Below, piece after piece: positions 6,224 to 11,022 of a stretch of 11,022 nucleotides of DNA. The stretch is from positions 1 to 11,022 of the forward strand of contig CAZOIM010000138.1 in NCBI GenBank assembly GCA_964579855.1, given 5' to 3'. Every line of letters begins with the position of its first letter. Position 1 is the first letter of the stretch. This stretch comes from JADGQA01 sp964579855 (GTDB taxonomy: Bacteria > Bacteroidota > Ignavibacteria > UBA10030). The notes beneath the pieces were generated by a model. That model saw only the letters and a list, made by a program, of their open reading frames with translations. It did not search any database and was not told the DNA's origin. The position numbers and the translations under genes were made by a program.

Positions 6224-7099
6224 CTAGCGGGAAAGATGCGTCTCCCAAATTCTCCACTTGCCGGCGTGCACAACGAAGACGACGTCTTTCACGGACGAGG
6301 ATTTAGGGAACTTGAACATTGGAGTAGCGTTGTTGTTCTTTACGGATTCGGGTTCCAATATCGCGCCACGAATCGTTGATGTGCTGAGCGACGCCAAACT
6401 GCTTTGACCTGAATACAAGAATTGCGACAAGAGAGAGGATTGATCTCCGATCACATCGAGCGCGGAACCTGAGAAGGTATAGGTGGAATCGCCTGCGACC
6501 ACCTCGACGTCCGGCGCGAGTGCCTCAAGAATTATCTCAGGGTCTTTCGATTGCAGGAGTTGGAAAATATTCTCCAGGTTTGGCAGACTGTCTGAGGGTG
6601 CGTCGGGAAAGCCCTTGTATCCAAGTATTCTAACGCTGCACAAGTTTCCAGTTGAATCGAGTTCGACGGAATAGTTGCGGCGAGCATAGAGAAGGAATTC
6701 CAACGGGGGGTTGTGCAAATGCTGAACTTGTGATGGCGTACCGAGGATTTCCATCACCCGTTGTCGCGAATCGCCAAGTCGTAAACCGAGGAAGGGGTGC
6801 ATGGCCGTGCCGGCGTTGCCAGTGATCTGTATCGACATGCAGTCGTCGCTTGAATCCGAAAAACCAAAAACCATGTAGGCCCCCCCCGTGGTGTCGAGCG
6901 AATACACCCGATCAGTCCATCCATCGCCGTATTTCTGTTCCTTGATGACGGAATCGAACACTTCGGATAACGGTTTTGCATCTTCGCCAAGGAGAAAGCC
7001 ATTGAGTCCCCTCTGGCTGGGAGGATACTGCAACTGACTGTACACGGTTGTGAAGCCACAAACGAATACAGCCACAAGAAACAGTCTGAGACGATTCAT
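6224..7099 (-). CDS. Secreted protein of unknown function with a BamE-like motif and a possible NTF2-like half
   Basis: Exported protein of 291 aa. The N-terminus is a typical Sec signal peptide: Arg-containing n-region, hydrophobic LFLVAVFVCGFTTV at 6-19, likely cleavage after Ser21 (VYS|QL), and no lipobox cysteine at the cut. The stretch GLRLGDSRQRVMEILGTPS at 105-123 follows the G-x-x-x-x-x-V-x-x-x-L-G-x-P pattern of BamE/SmpA-like domains. Residues about 174-288 (NIFQLLQSKDPEIILEALAP ... VVFVVHAGKWRIWE) resemble an NTF2/SnoaL-like fold, as an inference from pattern only. The ATG at 7099 is supported by AAGGAAG a few bases upstream. Codons 71-73 contain a run of eight G (6880-6887), the longest homopolymer noticed here. 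No neighbour points to a function. The real-gene call is strong, the function unknown. Confidence 0.85.
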   Translation of the reverse strand: MNRLRLFLVAVFVCGFTTVYSQLQYPPSQRGLNGFLLGEDAKPLSEVFDSVIKEQKYGDGWTDRVYSLDTTGGAYMVFGFSDSSDDCMSIQITGNAGTAMHPFLGLRLGDSRQRVMEILGTPSQVQHLHNPPLEFLLYARRNYSVELDSTGNLCSVRILGYKGFPDAPSDSLPNLENIFQLLQSKDPEIILEALAPDVEVVAGDSTYTFSGSALDVIGDQSSLLSQFLYSGQSSLASLSTSTIRGAILEPESVKNNNATPMFKFPKSSSVKDVVFVVHAGKWRIWETHLSR

Positions 7100-7299
7100 A
7101 TTCTTCCTTCAACCTTCCATACAATGAGCGTGTGGTCAAACAACCTCCCCTTAACGCAATACTACTCGTTTCGTTCCGCCCTATCTGCCAACGCTATGCT
7201 CGACCTTGACGGGAGATAATTTGCCGATTGGACTGCATAAAGTCAACTCCGACGGGCGTGGTGTTCCGGTCAGAACCGTCAGGTGTACTGTTCAGACAT

Positions 7300-7914
7300 T
7301 CACGCAAGCTCACGAATAGCAATCCCTCGGTTCGCGGCAACGTCAATGATTTTCTCCATTACTTCACTCTTGTTTCCGAATCCTTTGAGATTGAGCGTTA
7401 AAACTTCCCGATCCGACACGAAAGTGAGGGTGGAGGGTGAACGATCGATGCGAGCAAGATCACTCCATCGACATTTGACAGAGACAAAGGGTTTGGTCCG
7501 AACGAACAACCCTTCGTCACTCAGTACAACACGTCGAACTCTCGGAAATTTTTCATCAAAAAAGCCTCTGAGGATCGTGACAACACCGGCCAAGATCAAA
7601 AGATGTGCTGGTTGGAATCCCTTCGATGGGTTATACCTCATAGCGGCCTCGAGGATGATGACGCACCCGCCTGAAACGTCGAACCAATTGATCTTCCTGT
7701 GAATCGCACCGCCTCTCAGCTCTTCAACGGCCGAGCGAACGACAACGATGCCGACCACAATGCTAAGGTAAGGCATGAACCCGTGATTGAAGCCATTCTC
7801 AATCAATGTCTCAAGGCCGGTGTACAAAAGGAGGAAACCTGGCAAGCCGTCATTGATAATCTGAAAGCGGCGCTTCAGCTTCGTTGGTTCGAGGCGAATG
7901 ATCTCGGAGGTCAT
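7300..7914 (-). CDS. Membrane protein of unknown function with PH-like cytosolic tail
   Basis: 204 aa. Four hydrophobic segments at about 22-38, 46-63, 77-92 and 100-118 suggest a four-helix inner-membrane anchor with a short N-terminal cytosolic leader. Residues 125-200 look like a small beta-rich domain: VRRVVLSDEGLFVRT (126-140), VKCRWSDLARIDRSPSTLTFVSD (146-168), EVLTLNLKGFG (170-180), then a helix with NKSEVMEKIIDVAANRGI (181-198). This 'R-x-V-x-L-s-d-e-G-l ... W-s-d-l-x-x-I' layout is that of bacterial PH-like (YcxB/PH2-type) domains fused to membrane helices. No enzyme motif is seen. The Shine-Dalgarno signal is poor. The gene follows the aquaporin by 117 bases with an inverted repeat between them. 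No specific function can be given. Confidence 0.8.
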   Translation of the reverse strand: MTSEIIRLEPTKLKRRFQIINDGLPGFLLLYTGLETLIENGFNHGFMPYLSIVVGIVVVRSAVEELRGGAIHRKINWFDVSGGCVIILEAAMRYNPSKGFQPAHLLILAGVVTILRGFFDEKFPRVRRVVLSDEGLFVRTKPFVSVKCRWSDLARIDRSPSTLTFVSDREVLTLNLKGFGNKSEVMEKIIDVAANRGIAIRELA

Positions 7915-7953
7915 GGAATGAGGGAGAAATCAGGAGCACTCACGTGAGGTTTT

Positions 7954-7998
7954 TCGGACAGAACGATTGTCGCCTGTCCAGCGGCATCATCTGTCCGA
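7954..7998. repeat. Inverted repeat with a third competing arm between the aquaporin and the membrane-protein gene
   Basis: TCGGACAG at 7954-7961 and CTGTCCGA at 7991-7998 form a perfect 8-bp dyad with a 29-base spacer. The spacer holds another CTGTCC at 7974-7979, so the left arm could pair with either copy. In the minus-strand transcript this lies 40-84 bases before the membrane-protein start codon and is followed by an A-run rather than a T-run, so it is not a canonical terminator. Confidence 0.4.
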
Positions 7999-8031
7999 CG
8001 AGAGAATGCAAGCATGCGATCGAAGGCTGTT

Positions 8032-8703
8032 CTAGCTTTCTCTTTCTTCGAGTGCGTATTTGTAAACGAGCGCAGCCAATCCGCCGCCAACGAGAGGTCC
8101 CACCCAGTAGAGCCACGTATTTTCGAATCCGCCTCCTGCGACAGCAGGACCGAGGAATCGGGCGGGGTTCATGGAAGCGCCACTGATTGCCGCACCCATC
8201 ATAACACCCATCGCAACTGCAAGGCCAATGAAAAGACCGCCGACCTTGGGCGAACGTTTGTCGATCGCCGTTCCAAAGACAACGAAGACGAGGAAGAACG
8301 TAAGGACCGTTTCTGCGACAAGCGCTTGTGTGACGGTTATTCCTTTGGTCACGGATGGAATGCCGTAGCTCGTTGCAGCGAGGACTTGCTCCGGGATGAC
8401 GAGTTTGATAACATAGGCGGCAGCGATCCCCCCCAAACACTGGGCGACGATATAGGCGATGCCGTTGAGGAGATCAATTTTCCTGGCGACCATCGCTCCA
8501 AATGTTACCGCCGGATTGAGATGACCTCCGCTTACTGCCGCTGTAGCGCTCACCATCACACCGATGGCCAATCCGTGAGCCAGTGCAATCCCGGTGAGGC
8601 CTAGCATCTGACCTGTCATGGCGTTGCTTGCTATTGCTCCCACACCGATGAAGATGAGTGTAAAAGTCCCGATGAATTCGGCAACGAGCGCCTTGGTCTT
8701 CAT
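8032..8703 (-). CDS. MIP-family channel (aquaporin), TIP-like selectivity filter
   Basis: Inner-membrane channel of 223 aa from the ATG at 8703. A longer frame from 8760 exists, but GGGAGAG sits just upstream of 8703 and MKTKALVAEFIGTF is the classic MIP N-terminus (AEFxGT), so 8703 is chosen. Six hydrophobic helices and both half-helix signatures are present: SGGHLNPAVTF with NPA at 63-65 and SGASMNPAR with NPA at 179-181. Aligned by eye to E. coli AqpZ, the aromatic/arginine filter is His43 (helix 2), Val167 (helix 5), Ala177 (loop E) and Arg182. AqpZ has Phe, His, Thr, Arg, while plant tonoplast intrinsic proteins (TIPs) have His in helix 2 and Ile/Val in helix 5. This predicts a wider pore passing water and perhaps ammonia, urea or glycerol. 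The Asp pair typical of GlpF (GLARD after the second NPA) is absent; the sequence reads NPARFLGPA. It lies 78 bases after ahcY. Confidence 0.95.
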   Translation of the reverse strand: MKTKALVAEFIGTFTLIFIGVGAIASNAMTGQMLGLTGIALAHGLAIGVMVSATAAVSGGHLNPAVTFGAMVARKIDLLNGIAYIVAQCLGGIAAAYVIKLVIPEQVLAATSYGIPSVTKGITVTQALVAETVLTFFLVFVVFGTAIDKRSPKVGGLFIGLAVAMGVMMGAAISGASMNPARFLGPAVAGGGFENTWLYWVGPLVGGGLAALVYKYALEERES

Positions 8704-8708
8704 GAATG

Positions 8709-8715
8709 CTCTCCC
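8709..8715 (-). promoter_or_regulatory. Ribosome-binding site that fixes the aquaporin start
   Basis: Minus-strand GGGAGAG ends five bases before the ATG at 8703. It supports the 223-aa start over the 242-aa frame, whose extra residues are encoded by the hairpin in the intergenic gap and do not resemble a MIP protein. Confidence 0.7.
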
Positions 8716-8722
8716 ATATGGT

Positions 8723-8772
8723 TGAAATTTCAGTGACCTTGTCGAGCGCATCGTGGCCACGTCGTCAAGGTC
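8723..8772 (-). other. Hairpin and palindromes in the ahcY-aquaporin gap
   Basis: GACCTTGTCGA (8735-8745) pairs with TCGTCAAGGTC (8762-8772): 11 pairs interrupted by one T/T mismatch. The 16-base loop contains the perfect palindrome CGTGGCCACG (8752-8761, its last base abutting the stem). Just downstream in the transcript is another palindrome, TGAAATTTCA (8723-8732). The stem starts 9 bases after the ahcY stop. It could terminate, attenuate or stabilise the ahcY transcript; there is no clear U-run, so a textbook intrinsic terminator is not supported. Confidence 0.5.
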
Positions 8773-8781
8773 TCTACCGTA

Positions 8782-10059
8782 CTATGTTCCAGCTGAATAA
8801 TCGTCCTGGTATTTGAACTGTTCGGGAGTCAGCTTGTCGATGGACATACCTTGCGTTGCCAGTTTTACCCCGGCAATTTCCTGATCCTGTTCGGCAGGGA
8901 TATCATAGACTCTGTTTTCAAGCCGCTTTCCTTTTTTATGTTCTCCCGCGAGTCGCAGCTGTGACATGAACTGATTCGCGAAAGACATATCCATGACCTC
9001 CGAGGGATGACCTTCGGCGGCTGCGAGGTTGACCAATCGGCCTTCGGCGAGGACATAAATCCTTTTGCCATTCTTCAGCATGTATTCCTGGTTGTTCGCG
9101 CGAACCGTGCGGACACTTTTCTTCATTTTGTTGAGATGTGCAAGATTGATTTCGCAATCATAGTGTCCCGTGTTGCAAACAATAGCTCCGTCTTTCATCT
9201 GCTTGAAGTGGCGGTCGACAATGATGTCCTTGACGCCCGTCGCCGTGATGAAGATATCCCCGATCTTCGCAGCGTCATCCATTTTCATTACGCGAAAACC
9301 ATCGAGCGTTGCCTTGAGAGCCGCTGTCGCCTTCACTTCGGTGATGATAACGCTGGACCCAAGTCCCTTGGCTCGCGAAGCCACGCCTCTTCCACAGTGG
9401 CCGTAGCCTGCCACCACGACATTTTTTCCGGCAAGAAGCACGCTTGTCGCACGAAGGATGCCGTCCAATGTCGATTGGCCGGTTCCGAAGACGTTGTCAA
9501 AATCCCATTTTGTCTCTGCATCATTGACTGCGATGACCGGATACTTCAAAGCGCCGTCTTTTGCCATGGCACGCAACCGGTGGACACCTGTGGTGGTTTC
9601 CTCCGTACCGCCGATGACGTTGGGAATGAGTTCCTGGTGTTTGTTGTGAACCGTGAAAATCAAATCAGCGCCGTCGTCGAGCGTCAGGTTTGGTTTGAAC
9701 TTGAGGGACTCCTCGATGCACCAGTAGAATTCATCCACGTTCATTCCGTGCCACGCATAAATCGAGACACCTTCCGAAGCAAGCGCTGCGGCAACGTCGT
9801 CCTGAGTCGATAGCGGGTTGCAGCCGCTCCAACTGACCTGGGCTCCTGCTTCGACAAAGGTCTTGACGAGGACGGCCGTCTCTTTTGTAACGTGCAGGCA
9901 GCCGGCAATTTTGTATCCCTTGAGTGGTTTCGTCTTTCGATATTTTTCGCGGAGTGCCATAAGAACCGGCATACGGGACTCGGCCCATTCTATTCGGAGT
10001 CTTCCTTCTTTTGCGAGAGAAAGATCTTTGACTTTATAAACACCTTGTTTGTGATCCAT
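8782..10059 (-). CDS. ahcY: S-adenosylhomocysteine hydrolase (adenosylhomocysteinase), short archaeal/Thermotoga-like type
   Basis: Cytosolic NAD-dependent enzyme that splits S-adenosylhomocysteine into adenosine and homocysteine, removing the inhibitor left by methyltransferases. At 425 aa it is the short form, lacking the roughly 40-residue insertion of the enteric-absent, eukaryote/proteobacterial type. Visible motifs: LHVTKET at 55-61 (His56), CNPLSTQDDVAAAL at 80-93, Asp129 in LDDGADL, the EETTTGV motif at 153-159 (Glu154), NDAETKWDFDN at 179-189 with Lys184 and Asp188, the Rossmann fingerprint GYGHCGRG at 218-225, TGHY at 297-300, and GHPSEVMDMSFANQ at 350-363. The C-terminus ends LTPEQFKYQDDYSAGT rather than the KPDHYRY tail of the long form. 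The ATG at 10059 lacks a clear Shine-Dalgarno. It follows metK by 135 bases on the same strand, so SAM production and SAH removal are probably co-regulated. No riboswitch-like structure was recognised in that gap. Confidence 0.97.
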   Translation of the reverse strand: MDHKQGVYKVKDLSLAKEGRLRIEWAESRMPVLMALREKYRKTKPLKGYKIAGCLHVTKETAVLVKTFVEAGAQVSWSGCNPLSTQDDVAAALASEGVSIYAWHGMNVDEFYWCIEESLKFKPNLTLDDGADLIFTVHNKHQELIPNVIGGTEETTTGVHRLRAMAKDGALKYPVIAVNDAETKWDFDNVFGTGQSTLDGILRATSVLLAGKNVVVAGYGHCGRGVASRAKGLGSSVIITEVKATAALKATLDGFRVMKMDDAAKIGDIFITATGVKDIIVDRHFKQMKDGAIVCNTGHYDCEINLAHLNKMKKSVRTVRANNQEYMLKNGKRIYVLAEGRLVNLAAAEGHPSEVMDMSFANQFMSQLRLAGEHKKGKRLENRVYDIPAEQDQEIAGVKLATQGMSIDKLTPEQFKYQDDYSAGT

Positions 10060-10194
10060 GAGGGAAATCTATTAATTGAGTAGTTTGAGATTTAGTTATT
10101 TGTCCACTGAATTCTGGTAGAGATTTGGACTGCTGTTGTTTCGTCCCTTTTGCTTTCTGTCTGATTCTTCATTCGGCCGGATACTTCTTGCTTA
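10060..10194. other. metK-ahcY intergenic gap
   Basis: This AT-richer spacer of 135 bases shows no gene, no strong hairpin followed by T-run, and no layout that I can match to known SAM or SAH riboswitches. Only short four-base dyads are visible (GTCC near 10101 and GGAC near 10128). A promoter for ahcY could lie here but none stands out. Confidence 0.5.
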
Positions 10195-11022
10195 CTACTT
10201 CACCAGCTTCTTCAAAGTTTTCACCAGGTCAAGGTGTTCCCAGGTGAAATCCTTTTCATCCCTGCCGAAATGACCATAAGCAGCGGTCTTCTTATAAATG
10301 GGGCGTCGAAGGTTGAGGCGCTCGATGATTCCGCGTGGAGTGAGGTCGAATGGCCCGCCTGCTACGGAATATTTGTGAAGAATCTGATCGAGCTCGTGGT
10401 CGGGAACAGAACCCGTGCCGTATGTCTGCGCGAAAATGGACACCGGTTCAACAACGCCAATCGCATACGCAACCTGGATGAGACATTCGCTCGCAAGTCC
10501 GGCAGCAACGATGTTCTTCGCCAGATGTCGGGCCGCGTACGCTGCACTGCGGTCAACTTTGGTCGGGTCTTTCCCTGAAAATGCACCGCCGCCGTGAGGT
10601 GCCCGTCCGCCATAGGTATCGACGATGATCTTTCGTCCTGTTACTCCAGTGTCGCCGTGTGGTCCTCCCACTTCGAATCGTCCCGTAGGATTGACAAAGA
10701 TGATCGTCTTCTTATCGAGCATCTCCTCCGGAATCACCGGTTTAATGATGTGTTCGATTACATCTTCGCGGATTGTGTCCTGACTGACTGAAGGGCCATG
10801 CTGCGTCGATATCACGACGGTGGTCACGCGGACAGGCTTCTTCCCGTTGTACTCCACGGTCACCTGGGATTTCGCGTCCGGTCTCAAATACGGCATGAGA
10901 GTGATCTTCTTCTTCCGAACATCGGCGAGGCGTTTCACCAGTTTGTGTGCGTACATAATGGGCATGGGCATCAGCTCCGGTGTTTCGGTGCTGGCATACC
11001 CGAACATCATCCCCTGATCTCC
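10195..11022 (-). CDS. metK: S-adenosylmethionine synthetase, 5' end cut off by window edge
   Basis: Makes S-adenosylmethionine from methionine and ATP, releasing phosphate and pyrophosphate; a cytosolic tetramer in other bacteria. 275 residues are visible and the frame is open to the last base of the window. About 110 N-terminal residues, including the first ATP-contacting motif, lie outside. Visible signatures are GDQGMMFGYA at the very start, LMPMPIMYAHKL shortly after, LRPDAKSQVTVEY, STQHGPS, FVNPTGRFEVGGPHGDTG, GRKIIVDTYGG, the phosphate-binding loop GGGAFSGKDPTKVDRSAAY, and AAYGHFGRDE near the C-terminus. These match E. coli MetK almost block for block. The internal ATG at 11010 is not the start. 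It is the upstream partner of ahcY. Confidence 0.97.
   Translation of the reverse strand, partial: GDQGMMFGYASTETPELMPMPIMYAHKLVKRLADVRKKKITLMPYLRPDAKSQVTVEYNGKKPVRVTTVVISTQHGPSVSQDTIREDVIEHIIKPVIPEEMLDKKTIIFVNPTGRFEVGGPHGDTGVTGRKIIVDTYGGRAPHGGGAFSGKDPTKVDRSAAYAARHLAKNIVAAGLASECLIQVAYAIGVVEPVSIFAQTYGTGSVPDHELDQILHKYSVAGGPFDLTPRGIIERLNLRRPIYKKTAAYGHFGRDEKDFTWEHLDLVKTLKKLVK

Noticed and set aside
8704..8760. Upstream start for the aquaporin (19 more residues)
   Set aside because: A strong GGGAGAG precedes the ATG at 8703 and the extra stretch is encoded by the intergenic hairpin.
10060..10194. SAM or SAH riboswitch before ahcY
   Set aside because: I could not find the conserved stems or loop sequences of these riboswitch classes in this gap.
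10195..11010. The ATG at 11010 as the metK start
   Set aside because: The four codons before it read GDQG, part of the conserved GDQGxMFGYA motif, so the gene continues beyond the window.

Overview
All recognisable genes in this window lie on the minus strand, so transcription runs from right to left. The gene mix is housekeeping plus stress and transport functions of a free-living bacterium of moderate GC content. The AdoHcy hydrolase is of the short form seen in archaea and many anaerobic or deep-branching bacteria. Shine-Dalgarno signals are mixed: clear for some genes and nearly absent for others. A member of the Bacteroidota/Chlorobiota/Ignavibacteriota (FCB) area would fit, but this is a low-confidence guess. 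I see no mobile element, CRISPR array, rRNA, tRNA or prophage.

Layout in transcription order (right to left). The window opens inside metK (S-adenosylmethionine synthetase, 5' end cut off). It is followed by ahcY (S-adenosylhomocysteine hydrolase), so two steps of the activated-methyl cycle are adjacent. Next comes a MIP-family channel with a plant-TIP-like selectivity filter; a strong hairpin lies between ahcY and this channel. Then come a four-helix membrane protein with a PH-like cytosolic tail and a secreted protein with a BamE-like motif followed by a possible NTF2-like half. A small uncharacterised ORF (104 aa) overlaps the start of a double-PAS sensor protein, which ends in a four-cysteine tail instead of a kinase.

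A 435-base gene-free stretch holding several palindromes and a candidate sigma70-type promoter precedes mgsA (methylglyoxal synthase). An aldo/keto reductase follows mgsA and could plausibly consume its toxic product. After a low-complexity intergenic stretch comes a ClC-type chloride transporter with two CBS domains. A perfect 10-bp inverted repeat separates it from a short-chain dehydrogenase that runs off the left edge.

No obviously new multi-gene system is present. The most interesting items are the PAS protein with the Cys4 tail and its overlapping small ORF, the mgsA-AKR pair, the ClC with altered anion-binding residues, the TIP-like channel filter, and three structured intergenic regions.
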